Shown piece by piece: positions 55,175-64,000 of a DNA stretch of 64,000 nt; within the stretch, counting starts at the first letter, position 1; each line of letters starts with the position of its first letter. The translations under genes were made by a program, and so were the position numbers. The notes below the pieces were generated by a model. It saw only the letters and a list, made by a program, of their open reading frames with translations. It was not told the origin of the DNA and did not search any database. Origin of the DNA: Bordetella sp. FB-8 (GTDB lineage Bacteria > Pseudomonadota > Gammaproteobacteria > Burkholderiales > Burkholderiaceae_B); the NCBI RefSeq assembly GCF_000382185.1, contig NZ_KB907784.1:2427633-2491632 (forward strand), in the 5' to 3' direction.

Positions 55175-55215
55175 ATGCCTGCGCTTCCAGCGGCGTGCCT
55201 CGCCAGCGCAGGCAT
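55175..55215. repeat. Stem-loop in the dnaE-ykgJ intergenic region
   Basis: ATGCCTGCGCT at 55175-55185 pairs perfectly with AGCGCAGGCAT at 55205-55215 across 19 bases. The 425-bp gap around it (54927-55351) holds only the tiny ORF at 55035 and a GCAGGCC/GGCCTGC pair near 54940-54966; no other gene was found. The stem is followed by CATGTTTTATCTTT, so it could act as a weak terminator, a small RNA end or a repeat. Confidence 0.45.
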
Positions 55216-55351
55216 CATGTTTTATCTTTCCAGGAGTGGCGCTGGCTCGTCGTCGTAGTGGTTCGGTCATTGGCCGGCGGCCATGCCTCTGTATTTTGGC
55301 TATGCCGTCAGCCTGTACGGCGGGGCATAGCGGGCATGCCGTCCATGGTGC

Positions 55352-55627
55352 TTACGGAGATGTGATTTTTTCGACATGGCCAAGCCAGCGTAGAGCTTGT
55401 TCCCGGCTATCTCCGCACATTTCCGCGCTGGGCATCAGAGAGCCGCATACGGCCGGCCGTTCAGGCTGTCCGAAGATTTTGCATCGATAGTCCTCGTCCA
55501 ACTGGGCGCACTTCACCCCGGCCGGCTTGCCCGAGGGCATGCCGGGTATCGGACTTGAAATCGACGGCGCGATGCAACACGCGCCACAGCCTGGACGGCA
55601 GGTCATGCCGCCTGCGGCGACCGTCAT
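55352..55627 (-). CDS. YkgJ family cysteine cluster protein
   Basis: A 91-residue protein of the YkgJ/UPF0153 family. The cysteines are arranged CRPGCGACC, then [20 protein letters not shown] and [13 protein letters not shown], as needed for a zinc- or iron-chelating cluster. Family members may be zinc/iron-chelating domain proteins without a known reaction. ATG at 55627 overlaps the YdcF stop (ATGA), so translation is coupled. The longer frame starting at 55642 would lie inside the upstream gene and is less likely. Confidence 0.85.
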   Translation of the reverse strand: MTVAAGGMTCRPGCGACCIAPSISSPIPGMPSGKPAGVKCAQLDEDYRCKIFGQPERPAVCGSLMPSAEMCGDSREQALRWLGHVEKITSP

Positions 55628-56388
55628 ACCCAACCCCGCCACCAGTACACCAGCAGCCCGGCGTATTCCTTGATGATAGAGCGGCTGGCCTCGAAGGCGC
55701 GGGCGTTAGGCAGCCAGGGCGAGACCGAGCCGTCCGCAGGCAAGGAGATCTGCGACGGGGTCGGCACGGCGGTGGCGTTCACACCCTGTTTGGCGAAGGC
55801 CGCCATGGCGCGCGGCATATGCAGCGCCGAAGTCACAAGCAGCACGTTGTGGATGTCATGCAGTTCGAGCTTGTCTTCGGTGAGCAGGGCATTTTCATGC
55901 GTCGTGCGGCTGCTGTTTTCAAGTATCAGCGCATTTTCGGGGATGCCGTTCTGGCGCACGCGGTAGGCCATGGACTTGGCATCGCTCACGTCCCCGGCCA
56001 GGGCCCCGCCCGACAATACGATCTTGGGCGCGCGGCCCGCCTCATATAGGTCAATGGCCATGTCCAGCCGCGTCATCGCGGTATCTTTGTCAAGCGGCAT
56101 GAACCAGTTGCTGCGGCCATGGCCGGTATTGCCGCCCAGCACCACGATGGCCTGCGCTTTGGGGGCTTCGGTGGGCAAGATGTGAGGGTAGCGCTGTTCC
56201 AATTCCCCGCCCAGCCAGATGGATGTGATGGGCAGGGACCACGCCAGTACCCAGGCCAGCCCGAGGATCGCGGCGAAATTGCCCGCGCGGCGCAATCTGA
56301 GCAAGCGCAGCACCGCGCCCAGCAGCAGCAACACAATACACAGATCCAGCGGAATGATCAGGTTGGCCAGCAAACTTGATATTTCCAT
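55624..56388 (-). CDS. YdcF/SanA-type membrane protein (DUF218)
   Basis: A 254-residue protein with two N-terminal membrane helices ([40 protein letters not shown]) and a DUF218 domain. It shows [47 protein letters not shown] and [16 protein letters not shown]. The family includes ElyC and SanA, which act in envelope integrity. The exact substrate is unknown, although SAM or polyisoprenoid links have been proposed. It overlaps the YkgJ-type gene by 4 bp and follows the GT9 gene after only 10 bp on the same strand. Confidence 0.88.
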   Translation of the reverse strand: MEISSLLANLIIPLDLCIVLLLLGAVLRLLRLRRAGNFAAILGLAWVLAWSLPITSIWLGGELEQRYPHILPTEAPKAQAIVVLGGNTGHGRSNWFMPLDKDTAMTRLDMAIDLYEAGRAPKIVLSGGALAGDVSDAKSMAYRVRQNGIPENALILENSSRTTHENALLTEDKLELHDIHNVLLVTSALHMPRAMAAFAKQGVNATAVPTPSQISLPADGSVSPWLPNARAFEASRSIIKEYAGLLVYWWRGWV

Positions 56389-56398
56389 GCCACTAATT

Positions 56399-57367
56399 TT
56401 AACTTTCGGTCAACAGGGCGTCGACCTGCGCCCGGACTGCATCCATTTCAGGCCATGCCAGATCCGAGCCCAGTCCGCGGGCGCGGGGCGACCACGGACC
56501 GGTGCGGCCGGCCTGCGTCACGCCGAACAGGGTCAACTGGCGCGCGCCCACGGCAGCGGCAATGTGCGAGACCCCTGAGTCGTTGCAGACCACCAGGCGT
56601 GCGCGCGCGGCCAGGGCCGCGTAAGCACCCAGGCCGAGCGGAGGGAGCAGCGTGGCCGTCGGCGCATTGGTCCGTGCCTGATCGACCTCGGCGGGGGGCG
56701 GGCACATGGCCACGATATGCCCGGCGGCCTGCAGCACGCGCGTCAGCGCATCGAAATGCGGCCAGACCTTGGCGCGGCCGTGGTGCAGGCCGACCGCCGT
56801 GGGGGCGATCAGCAGATAGGGTCGGTCTTGCAGCGCGTGCGCGCGCAGCAAAGCCTGCGCCGTCTCGATGTGGGCACCGGTCAGCGGCAGCGCCAGCCTG
56901 GGACCGGGTTCCTGCTCGGCGACGGGCAGACCCCAGTGTCCTAATGCGACGCGCGCCAGGTAGTGCCAGACTTGCACGGTATGCAGGGCCGGGGCGGGTT
57001 TGGCGATGGGCCAGCGCAGCAGCAGGCTGCGTCCTTCGTCGCGAAAACCGGCGCAAGCCAGTCCGGCGAGCCGGAAAGCCAGGGCGCTGGAGAGCGAGTC
57101 CGGTATTAGCAGGCCGCGCGCGTCGCGTCCCTCCCGCCCCAGCGCGCGGCGCGAAGCCGCCACCGTAGCCCGGTCCTCGCGCACCCGGCCGCGCAAGGCC
57201 ACAAAATCATGCTCTGGCAGCCCGGCAAGCAGGTCGCGGGCCCAAGGGCGGGCGCATAGCGTCAGGCGCAGCCCCGCCTTCTGCAGCAGATGCAGGGCAG
57301 GCAGGCTCATGCAGACATCGCCCACCCAATTGGGCAGACGGACGTAGAGACGGGATATTGCGGGCAT
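56399..57367 (-). CDS. Glycosyltransferase family 9 (heptosyltransferase-like)
   Basis: A 322-residue GT-B glycosyltransferase of family 9. The N-terminal motif is LYVRLPNWVGDVCMSLPALHLL, as in WaaF/WaaC heptosyltransferases. The C-terminal sugar-nucleotide site is VVCNDSGVSHIAAAVGARQLTLFG followed by GRTGPWSPRARG. It probably adds a heptose or related sugar to the LPS core. The presence of msbA on the other side of a 70-bp divergent gap and lpxO nearby agrees with an LPS role. The acceptor is unknown. ATG at 57376 is an alternative start. Confidence 0.85.
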   Translation of the reverse strand: MPAISRLYVRLPNWVGDVCMSLPALHLLQKAGLRLTLCARPWARDLLAGLPEHDFVALRGRVREDRATVAASRRALGREGRDARGLLIPDSLSSALAFRLAGLACAGFRDEGRSLLLRWPIAKPAPALHTVQVWHYLARVALGHWGLPVAEQEPGPRLALPLTGAHIETAQALLRAHALQDRPYLLIAPTAVGLHHGRAKVWPHFDALTRVLQAAGHIVAMCPPPAEVDQARTNAPTATLLPPLGLGAYAALAARARLVVCNDSGVSHIAAAVGARQLTLFGVTQAGRTGPWSPRARGLGSDLAWPEMDAVRAQVDALLTES

Positions 57368-57437
57368 GGTTGCCATTGTATGCAAGGGTCGGACGGTACA
57401 ATCGCGGCTTTGGCAACATACCCGGAGAGACCGCACT

Positions 57438-59213
57438 TTGACCTCTGATTCAAGTCATGCGCCTGCAGGCGCGCAACCCGTGCAACGAACGATTTGGAAG
57501 CGGATATACAGCCGCGTCGGTTCCCAATGGAAAGCGTTGGTGCTCGCTGTGGTGACTATGGCGGGCGCGGCGGCCACCCAGCCCACGCTCGCCATCATCA
57601 TGAAGCCCCTGCTCGACGGCGGCTTCTCCGGAGCCAAGCCCTCCTATGTCTGGAGTCTGCCCCTGGCCGTGATCTGTCTGGTGCTGCTGCGCGGCCTGTG
57701 CACCTTCTGCAGCGGCTATCTGCTGGCCTGGACGGCCAACAATGTGCTGCGTGACCTGCGCCGCGACATGTTCGATCGCCTGCTGCGCCTGCCCGACCAT
57801 GACTTCAAGCGCGGCGACACCGGGCTGCTGCTCAACCGCTTTACTGTCGAAACCACCATCGTCGTCAGTTCGGCCACCGAGGTCATCACGGCCATCGTGC
57901 GGGAAGGTCTCACGGTGATCGCGCTGATCTGCGTGCTGCTCTACATGTCGTGGCCGCTGACGCTGATCATCCTGATCATGCTGCCGATCTCCGTGTTGAT
58001 CGCTCAGGCCTTCATCCGGCGCTTGCGCCGGATCAGCCGAGAAACCGTCGCCACCAACGCCGAGCTGACGCGCGTGGTCAACGAAGGCATCGAAGGCCAG
58101 CGTGTCGTCAAGCTGTTCGACGGTTTTGACATGGAGACTGGCCGCTTCGCCAAGATCAACGCGCGCCTGCGCCGCTTCAATATGCGGGCGGCCATCGCCG
58201 ATGCGGCGCTGTCGCCGATTGCCCAGATGTGCATTGCCGTCTCGGTTGCCGCCATCATCGCTGTCGCGCTGGGCCAGGCCAACCACGGCATGCTCACGGT
58301 TGGCGGCTTCGCCTCGTTCATGGCGGCTTTGGCGCAGATATTCGACCCGGTGCGGCGCCTGAGCCGCATCGCTTCCAAGACCCAGCGCATGCTGGTGGCC
58401 GCCGAGAACGTCTTCGAACTCATAGACCAACCGATAGAGAACGATGCCGGCCCGCAGGTCCTGCATCAGCCCGTGCGCGGCCGGATCGAATTTCGCGGCG
58501 TCACGCAGCGCTTTCCCGATGCCGAGCGCGACACTCTCAGCCAGATTTCCTTCGTCATCGAGCCGGGCCAGACGGTCGCGCTGGTGGGGCGTTCTGGCAG
58601 CGGCAAGACCACGCTGGCTAATATGCTGCCGCGTTTCGTGCTGCCGGACTCCGGCGAGATCCTGATCGACGGTCAGCCGATTTCCAGTCTTACGTTGCGC
58701 GACTTGCGCTCGCATCTTTCCCTGGTTAGTCAGGAAGTGGTGTTGTTCGACGACAGCATTGCCGCCAATGTGAGGTACGGCGTCATGGGACAGGCCGACG
58801 AAACCCAGGTGCGTCAAGCCCTGGCGGCGGCCAACCTGACCGAATTCGTGGACAGTCTGCCACAGGGCATCTATTCCCCGGTGGGCGAAAAAGGCTCTCG
58901 CCTGTCGGGCGGTCAGCGCCAGCGCCTGGCCATTGCGCGGGCACTCATTAAGAACGCCCCCATTCTCATTCTGGACGAGGCCACCTCGGCGCTGGACAAC
59001 GAATCCGAGCGCCAGGTGCAAATCTCGCTCGAGCGCCTGATGCAGGGCCGCTCCACCCTGGTCATCGCACACCGCCTGTCCACGGTGCAAAACGCCCACC
59101 GCATCATCGTTCTGGACGGTGGACGCATTCTCGAACAGGGTACGCACGCCGAGCTGCTTGCTCTCGGTGGGGTCTACGCGTCCCTCTACAACATGCAATT
59201 TCGCGAGAGCTGA
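57438..59213 (+). CDS. msbA: Lipid A export ABC transporter MsbA
   Basis: A 591-residue MsbA-type half transporter that flips lipid A-core across the inner membrane using ATP. Six membrane segments run from residue about 25 (KALVLAVVTMAGAAATQP) to 310. The ATPase has Walker A LVGRSGSGKTTLANML, Q-loop region SLVSQEVVLFDDSI, signature RLSGGQRQRLAIARALI, Walker B ILILDEATSALD and H-loop IAHRLSTVQ. A TTG start at 57438 behind GGAGAGA is used. Upstream in-frame codons overlap the promoter side of the GT9 gene. Confidence 0.95.
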   Translation: MTSDSSHAPAGAQPVQRTIWKRIYSRVGSQWKALVLAVVTMAGAAATQPTLAIIMKPLLDGGFSGAKPSYVWSLPLAVICLVLLRGLCTFCSGYLLAWTANNVLRDLRRDMFDRLLRLPDHDFKRGDTGLLLNRFTVETTIVVSSATEVITAIVREGLTVIALICVLLYMSWPLTLIILIMLPISVLIAQAFIRRLRRISRETVATNAELTRVVNEGIEGQRVVKLFDGFDMETGRFAKINARLRRFNMRAAIADAALSPIAQMCIAVSVAAIIAVALGQANHGMLTVGGFASFMAALAQIFDPVRRLSRIASKTQRMLVAAENVFELIDQPIENDAGPQVLHQPVRGRIEFRGVTQRFPDAERDTLSQISFVIEPGQTVALVGRSGSGKTTLANMLPRFVLPDSGEILIDGQPISSLTLRDLRSHLSLVSQEVVLFDDSIAANVRYGVMGQADETQVRQALAAANLTEFVDSLPQGIYSPVGEKGSRLSGGQRQRLAIARALIKNAPILILDEATSALDNESERQVQISLERLMQGRSTLVIAHRLSTVQNAHRIIVLDGGRILEQGTHAELLALGGVYASLYNMQFRES

Positions 59214-59434
59214 GGCGCTTGCGTCCACGGGACAGGTCCTAGCCTTGCATTAAGGTCGTCCCCCATTTCGGAGCGATCGCTGTATCTCAGCATCGTCCCG
59301 CAGGTTCTGCTTGCGGCTTTTAAAAGCATGACTATTTGCCTGCCTGGCCGATTGCGCTTTTTGATACAGTTGGTTGAATTAATTAACGAAATCCGGGCAA
59401 TCACGCCGGACGCCAGGCAGGGGGTGCCAAGGGC

Positions 59435-62392
59435 ATGGTCGAACTGCTCAATCATTTTTTCATCACGTCCGATGGCGGCGTTTCCCTGATCGCGGGTTCC
59501 TATCGTTGGGGCCTGGTGCTGCTTTCCCTGTTCGTAGCCATGTTTTCCTCGACCATGGCCATGTACACCGTCAACCTTGCGCGCAACGCCGAGCGCGGCA
59601 TGCCGCGGCAGATCGCGCGAGGCATAGGCGCGATCTCGCTGGGTGGTGGCATCTGGACGATGCATTTCATCGGCATGATGGCCTTCGAGCTGTGTTCGCC
59701 GGTCAGCTACAGCAGTACGGTGACGCTGCTCTCCAGCATTCCCGGATTGGCCTCCGCCTGGCTGGCGATGTGGATACTTTCGCGGCGCGATCCCGGACAG
59801 GCGCAGATCATTGTGGCCGGCACTTTGGTGGGCGTGGGCATCGGTGCCATGCACTACAGCGGCATGCAGGCCATGCAGTTTTCCGGCGTTCTGCGCTATG
59901 ACCCCTACGGTTTCGGCCTGTCCATCGTGGTGGCCGTGGCCCTGGCCATTTTCTCTCTGTGGCTGCGTTATGGCCTGTCGCGCTATGCCGGCATGCTCAG
60001 CGCGTCGACCCGCCTGGTCATCAGCGGCTGCGTCCTGGGCCTGGCCATTTCATGCATGCACTACGTCGCCATGAGGGCGGCGCGCTTCGTGGGCGACACT
60101 CAGACGGCGGACAACCTCATCACGATCAACACAACATTTCTCGCGTTCGCGCTTTCCACGTTCACTGTCACTGTCACCGTACTGGTCGCCGCGCTTACCA
60201 GCCTCATGAGCACACGCACGCTGAATCGCAAGCTGGAAGACGGGGAAGCGCGGCTGCGTTCCATCATCGAAACAGCGGTCGACGGCATCATCACGATCGA
60301 CTGCCGCGGCCTGGTCCAGAGCTTCAGTCCATCGGCCGAACGCCTATTCGGCTGGAAGTCCGCAGAGGTCGTCGGCCGTAACATCAATATGCTGATGCCC
60401 GAGCCGGACAAGTCACGTCACGACGGCTATCTTGACAATTATCTGCGCTCGGGCGATCCCAAGGTCATCGGCACCGGCCGCGAGATCATGGGCCGGCGCA
60501 AGGACGGCAGCCTCATGCCCATGCGCCTGGCCGTCGGTAGGGTGAACCTGCCGGACGGGCTGATATTCGTCGGCTTTGTGTCGGACATCACCGAGCGGCA
60601 CAAGCTGGAAGCATCGCTGCGCGAGACCGCCGAGCGCGCCGAGCGTGCCGCTGCGGCCAAAGGGACATTTCTGGCCAATATGAGCCATGAAATCCGCACT
60701 CCGATGAACTCCATTATCGGCTTCACCGAACTGCTGCTAAAGGGGCAGGACTTGACCGAGACGCAGCGCAGCCACCTGAGCATCGTCAGGAATTCCTCGC
60801 GTTCGCTGCTGGTCCTGCTCAACGACATCCTCGACACCACCCGTCTGGAAAAGGGCGGCGTATCGCTTGAATCCATCGATTTCTCGTTCAAGGAACTTGT
60901 CTTGCAGGTCGACAAATCCCTGCGTCTGGCCGCGCAGAAAAAGAACCTGGAATTCATCGTCGATTACCCCGAGGACATGCCCGAGTATTTCCAGGGGGAT
61001 CCGCTGCGCATACAGCAGGTGCTGACCAATCTCCTGGGCAATGCCATCAAGTTCACCGAGCGTGGCCATGTCCGGATGGTCATGTCCTACGAGGATGGCA
61101 TGGTGCATGCCCGAGTCAGCGACTCGGGCATCGGCATGTCGCCGGAACACGTGGCCAAGGTTTTTTCGCCGTTCACGCAGGCCGATGCCTCGATCAGCCG
61201 GCGCTTCGGCGGCACCGGGCTGGGCACCACGATTGCTTTGCAACTGATCGAATTGATGAAAGGCGCCATCGACGTCGAAAGCACGCTGGGCGTGGGCAGC
61301 GTTTTTCATGCGCGCCTGCCGTTGCGCGTGGGCAGCAGGCCCCTGGCGGGAAAAGTTGATATATCACGCTTCATGCTTCCGTCCCTGAACATTCTGGTCG
61401 CCGACGACGTCCCGCAGAATCTCAAGCTCGCTACACTCATGCTTGAAGAGGTCGGCCACCGAGTCACGACGGCGGCCAACGGTGCGCAGGCCGTCGATCG
61501 GTTCAAGGAGGGATACTTCGATCTGGTGCTGATGGACGTGCACATGCCCCAGGTCAATGGACTGGATGCGGCTCGCCGCATCCGCAGCTTCGAGAGTGAG
61601 ATGCCCAGCCGCTCGTCGGTGCCCATCATCGCGCTGACCGCCAGCGTCATGGCCGAGGACCAGCGCACGGCGCGCGCGGCCGGCATGGACGGATTTGCCG
61701 TCAAGCCCCTGGATTCGAGCCAGCTCATGACCGAAATTCTTCGGGTAATGCGCCGCGGCAGACACGCATCGGTCGCGGCGGCGCAACCCGGACCCGGCCC
61801 GTCGTCGGTCCTGATCAACTGGAAGGCCGGGGCTGCGCTATGGGGTAGCGAATCGCGCTTGGCCGATGCTATCAGTCGTTTCCTGGACGACGTGCGCGAG
61901 CGCTATCCGCTGCCCGATGCCGCCCAGACCGACGTCGATTGGAATATCGTGCAGTACAACCTGCACAGCATCCGCGGCGCGGCGGGCAACCTGGCCATGT
62001 CCATGGTCCATGATCTTGCGGCCAGACTTGAAAACATGGTGCGCGACGGCAAGGCAGAAGAAGCGCGCTTGCGATTCGCCGAACTGCAGGAACTGCTGAT
62101 CGCGGTTGCGCGCGAATTGCTCGGCCATGCGTTGCCGTTCGTCTCCGAAACTCAGGCCAGACCCGAATTGGCGCCGGCCGAATTCCTACAGGCGCTGCAA
62201 AGCCTGCTGGAGTGTCTGGATCGCAGCGAGCTGCCCGATGACATCGCGCAGACCGTGTGCGATACGTTGGAAAAGAACGACCCGGTCTATGCCAAGGTGT
62301 TAAAGGCCGCCATTGATTCTTTCGAATTTTCGAAGGCTCAGACCTTGCTGCGGCAGATCATCGCCCACAATACAGCCAATACGCAGGCCTGA
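59435..62392 (+). CDS. MHYT-PAS hybrid sensor histidine kinase with receiver and HPt domains
   Basis: A 985-residue membrane hybrid kinase. Seven N-terminal helices carry MHYT motifs: [20 protein letters not shown] and [11 protein letters not shown], which may bind copper or a diatomic gas. A PAS domain (270-390: [31 protein letters not shown]), a coiled coil, then HisKA with [15 protein letters not shown] (His near 418) follow. HATPase has [24 protein letters not shown] and [11 protein letters not shown]. The receiver Asp is in [13 protein letters not shown] (near 699) and an HPt His in [16 protein letters not shown] (near 843). This gives a full phosphorelay in one protein; the output is unknown. 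Confidence 0.94.
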   Translation: MVELLNHFFITSDGGVSLIAGSYRWGLVLLSLFVAMFSSTMAMYTVNLARNAERGMPRQIARGIGAISLGGGIWTMHFIGMMAFELCSPVSYSSTVTLLSSIPGLASAWLAMWILSRRDPGQAQIIVAGTLVGVGIGAMHYSGMQAMQFSGVLRYDPYGFGLSIVVAVALAIFSLWLRYGLSRYAGMLSASTRLVISGCVLGLAISCMHYVAMRAARFVGDTQTADNLITINTTFLAFALSTFTVTVTVLVAALTSLMSTRTLNRKLEDGEARLRSIIETAVDGIITIDCRGLVQSFSPSAERLFGWKSAEVVGRNINMLMPEPDKSRHDGYLDNYLRSGDPKVIGTGREIMGRRKDGSLMPMRLAVGRVNLPDGLIFVGFVSDITERHKLEASLRETAERAERAAAAKGTFLANMSHEIRTPMNSIIGFTELLLKGQDLTETQRSHLSIVRNSSRSLLVLLNDILDTTRLEKGGVSLESIDFSFKELVLQVDKSLRLAAQKKNLEFIVDYPEDMPEYFQGDPLRIQQVLTNLLGNAIKFTERGHVRMVMSYEDGMVHARVSDSGIGMSPEHVAKVFSPFTQADASISRRFGGTGLGTTIALQLIELMKGAIDVESTLGVGSVFHARLPLRVGSRPLAGKVDISRFMLPSLNILVADDVPQNLKLATLMLEEVGHRVTTAANGAQAVDRFKEGYFDLVLMDVHMPQVNGLDAARRIRSFESEMPSRSSVPIIALTASVMAEDQRTARAAGMDGFAVKPLDSSQLMTEILRVMRRGRHASVAAAQPGPGPSSVLINWKAGAALWGSESRLADAISRFLDDVRERYPLPDAAQTDVDWNIVQYNLHSIRGAAGNLAMSMVHDLAARLENMVRDGKAEEARLRFAELQELLIAVARELLGHALPFVSETQARPELAPAEFLQALQSLLECLDRSELPDDIAQTVCDTLEKNDPVYAKVLKAAIDSFEFSKAQTLLRQIIAHNTANTQA

Positions 62393-62410
62393 AACAGGAC
62401 TCTCCAGAGT

Positions 62411-62698
62411 ATGAGTGAGTCTCGCAATGCCGGGCTGCGGGTGGGCGACTAGCCTGCCAAGCTGCAAGTACTGCGCCATACTCTGCAAAGCGAGCAGGTC
62501 CTCTTTTTTGCCAAGGACGGCGAGCGCGCTATCGACATTCCCGTCATCTTTATCACCGCTCCCAGCGATGCCGCCGACGGGCAGAAGGGCCTGGGTCTGG
62601 GAGCAATCGACGACATCGACAAACCCTTCAAACTCGGAATCGTCATGGCGCGCGTACGCACATATCTTGCGCTGGTCCAGGCCGAAGCCCTGCGCGCC
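62411..62698 (+). pseudogene. Response regulator receiver domain remnant, nonsense codon and core deletion
   Basis: The frame begins ATG at 62411 (MSESRNAGLRVGD), hits TAG at 62450-62452, and continues in the same frame as PAKLQVLRHTLQSEQVLFFA, ERAIDIPVIFITAPSDAADG, then IDKPFKLGIVMARVRTYLAL. This matches the start and end of a CheY-like receiver (VDDQPAKLQVLR..., IPVIFIT, KPF). The TAG replaces the codon expected to be Gln. The segment that should hold the phospho-acceptor Asp (between GERAID and IPVIFIT) is missing, about 30 codons. It lies 18 bp after the hybrid kinase stop and may once have been its output regulator. Confidence 0.8.
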
Positions 62699-62838
62699 GG
62701 CCCAATGCCCCTCTTCTCCAGACTTACTGTGCGATACCGGACAGATAACCCTTGCTGGCAGGATCAAAGTACAGCAGAGCCGCAATGCAGCGCGGCGCCA
62801 TACAGCCATTTCATGACACCGATAGGGAGAGTCCAACC

Positions 62839-62994
62839 ATGCTTGGAACCATACTCATCATTGTTCTATTGCTTGTGCTGATCGGAGCCATACCCAGTTG
62901 GCCGCATAGCCGATCGTGGGGTTATATGCCCAGCGGTATGGTTGGCGTACTGCTTGTGGTTGTCATCGTGTTGATACTGGTCGGGAGAATCTGA
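62839..62994 (+). CDS. DUF3309 family small membrane protein
   Basis: A 51-residue protein made of two hydrophobic segments (LGTILIIVLLLVLIGAIPSW and VGVLLVVVIVLILVGRI) joined by a short WPHSRSWGYMPSG loop. This matches DUF3309, a family of tiny inner-membrane proteins of unknown function, often near stress genes. GGGAGAG lies upstream of the ATG. It precedes the CsbD gene by 48 bp, probably in one transcript. Confidence 0.88.
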   Translation: MLGTILIIVLLLVLIGAIPSWPHSRSWGYMPSGMVGVLLVVVIVLILVGRI

Positions 62995-63042
62995 GGCGAC
63001 TTGCCGCAAGACATCAGCCAGTTTTATCCAAGGAGCAAGCGC

Positions 63043-63219
63043 ATGAACAAAGACCAAGTAAAGGGCCGCATTGACCAGGCCAAAGGCAAGGTTAGGGAAG
63101 CGGCTGGCAAAGTCACCGGCAGCACCTTGACGCAAACAAAAGGCAAAGCGGAACAAGTCGCCGGGAAAACGCAGGCGTCTTTTGGCGATGCTAAAGAGCA
63201 AGCGAAAAAGCGCGGCTAA
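63043..63219 (+). CDS. CsbD family stress-response protein
   Basis: A 58-residue, highly charged protein of the CsbD family: MNKDQVKGRIDQAKGKVREA, AGKVTGS and GKAEQVAGKTQASFGDAKE. CsbD-like proteins are small, Lys/Ala/Gly-rich and induced by general stress in other bacteria; their molecular role is unknown. AAGGAGC stands 6 bp before the ATG, a strong ribosome site. Confidence 0.93.
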   Translation: MNKDQVKGRIDQAKGKVREAAGKVTGSTLTQTKGKAEQVAGKTQASFGDAKEQAKKRG

Positions 63220-63510
63220 TAAGCACGATAGCCGCATCGGCCTTCGACGCCTCGCATCACGCTGGACGCATTGGAGGCCCTGTCAGGACCTCTACGCGTA
63301 CTGCGTGTACGGATGTGATCTGGGTTGACGCCGGCGCTTGCCCCGGCGCCATGAAGGATATTCTGGTCCAGCGGGCACAGCAGCGTTCAGCCAAGCCGAT
63401 CGGTGCGCATTGTGGCCCATACGCCGGATGGCTTGCTGTGCGCGTGCAAGGTATTCGTCCCAGGGGTATTGGCAAGCCGCGCTGATTTCCGGCCGAAAAT
63501 GCCAGGACAA
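63220..63510. other. Intergenic stretch with a possible decayed coding remnant
   Basis: No complete gene was recognised. On the minus strand a 72-codon frame (63510 to 63292) reads ISAACQYPWDEYLARAQQAI, then RRMGHNAHRSAWLNAAVPAG, sequence of protein-like composition, but it ends in basic low-quality residues. It may be a remnant or a chance frame. Confidence 0.25.
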
Positions 63511-64000
63511 TCAACTCAGAACAATATCGTATTGTTCTTGTGAATAACCGGCTTCCACTTCCAGCGATACCTGCTTGCCGACGAAGTCGCCCAGCATCGC
63601 CAAGTGCTGGCTTTCCTCTTCCAGGAAGAGATCGACCACTTCCTGCGAGGCCAGGATGCGGAACTCCTTGGGATTGAACTGCCTGCTTTCGCGCAGGATC
63701 TCGCGAAGGATCTCATAGCAGATCGTGCGCGCGGTGCGCACATTGCCTCGCGCCTGGCACATGGGGCAGGGTTCGCACAACTGGTGGGCCAGCGAGTCGC
63801 GGGTGCGCTTGCGGGTCATCTCCACCAGGCCCAGTTGGGTAAAGCCGTTTACCGTCATCCTGGTGCGGTCGCGCGACAGGGCTTTCTTCAGTTCCGCCAG
63901 CACGGTGTCCCGATGGCCGGCGTCTTCCATGTCGATGAAATCCAGAATGACGATGCCTCCCAGATTGCGCAGCCGCAGTTGCCGCGCGATTGCCTGCGCC
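63511..64000 (-). CDS. rng: Ribonuclease G, C-terminal part (runs off the right edge)
   Basis: The 3' 163 codons of an RNase E/G family endoribonuclease. Seen are LRNLGGIVILDFIDMED with an active-site-type Asp, RTRMTVNGFTQLGLVEMTRKR and the zinc-link motif CEPCPMCQARG, followed by the short C-terminal domain to YDIVLS. The protein ends soon after the catalytic part, as in RNase G, without the long scaffold tail of RNase E. It matures 16S rRNA and trims some mRNAs. The 5' end lies beyond position 64000. Confidence 0.93.
   Translation of the reverse strand, partial: AQAIARQLRLRNLGGIVILDFIDMEDAGHRDTVLAELKKALSRDRTRMTVNGFTQLGLVEMTRKRTRDSLAHQLCEPCPMCQARGNVRTARTICYEILREILRESRQFNPKEFRILASQEVVDLFLEEESQHLAMLGDFVGKQVSLEVEAGYSQEQYDIVLS

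Overview
The window is GC-rich, densely packed chromosomal DNA. It most likely comes from a betaproteobacterium of the family Alcaligenaceae, in the Bordetella/Achromobacter range. I base this on the efp-earP pair with an arginine at EF-P position 32, the DUF2863, DUF2968 and DUF1178 genes, a chromosomal B-family DNA polymerase II, a standalone ArgA, and protein resemblance throughout. No species-level call can be made from sequence reading alone. Most of the window is ordinary core genome. No CRISPR array, prophage or recognisable defence island was seen.

Layout. 1-4.3 kb is a nest of transposons: an IS3-family element whose orfA is split by a complete IS66-family element, with an exact 8-bp target duplication. 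4.4-10.9 kb holds exported or envelope proteins (a His/Pro-rich secreted protein, CopC-CopD, a DUF3300 protein, a YXWGXW-type lipoprotein), a D-amino-acid-dehydrogenase-like enzyme and a broken DUF1501 gene. 11-24.6 kb carries polB, a sugar epimerase, PPK2, two redox enzymes (Tas, an old yellow enzyme), tRNA-Arg(ACG), an atypical SDR, CheV, an ABC exporter, serine acetyltransferase, a sirtuin and an inositol-phosphatase-like enzyme. 24.7-24.9 kb holds a 176-bp palindromic repeat. 25-33 kb holds a CorA-type transporter followed by a tightly coupled block: a thermonuclease, a peptide-type substrate-binding lipoprotein with an unusual C-terminal membrane helix, two permeases and a double ATPase. 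An IS630-family element abuts its end.

34.3-51.3 kb contains DUF2968, DUF1178, the DUF2863-earP-efp translation block, a LigB-type dioxygenase, aconitase A, a lytic-transglycosylase-like lipoprotein, YggX, ArgA, HrpA, a small protein divergent from an XRE regulator across a palindrome, and LpxO. 51.4-64 kb contains dnaE, YkgJ and YdcF family genes, a GT9 glycosyltransferase divergent from msbA, an MHYT hybrid sensor kinase followed by the decayed remains of a response regulator, two small stress-type genes (DUF3309, CsbD), and the 3' part of RNase G running off the right edge.

Functional threads. Lipid A/LPS handling is represented by lpxO, msbA and the GT9 gene. EF-P and the EarP enzyme that should glycosylate it are adjacent. 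The peptide transporter block looks like one transcription unit with overlapping start and stop codons. Decay is visible at four places: the IS3 orfA, DUF1501, the response regulator, and possibly 63.2-63.5 kb. Three insertion sequences and several palindromic repeats show that the region has been open to mobile DNA.
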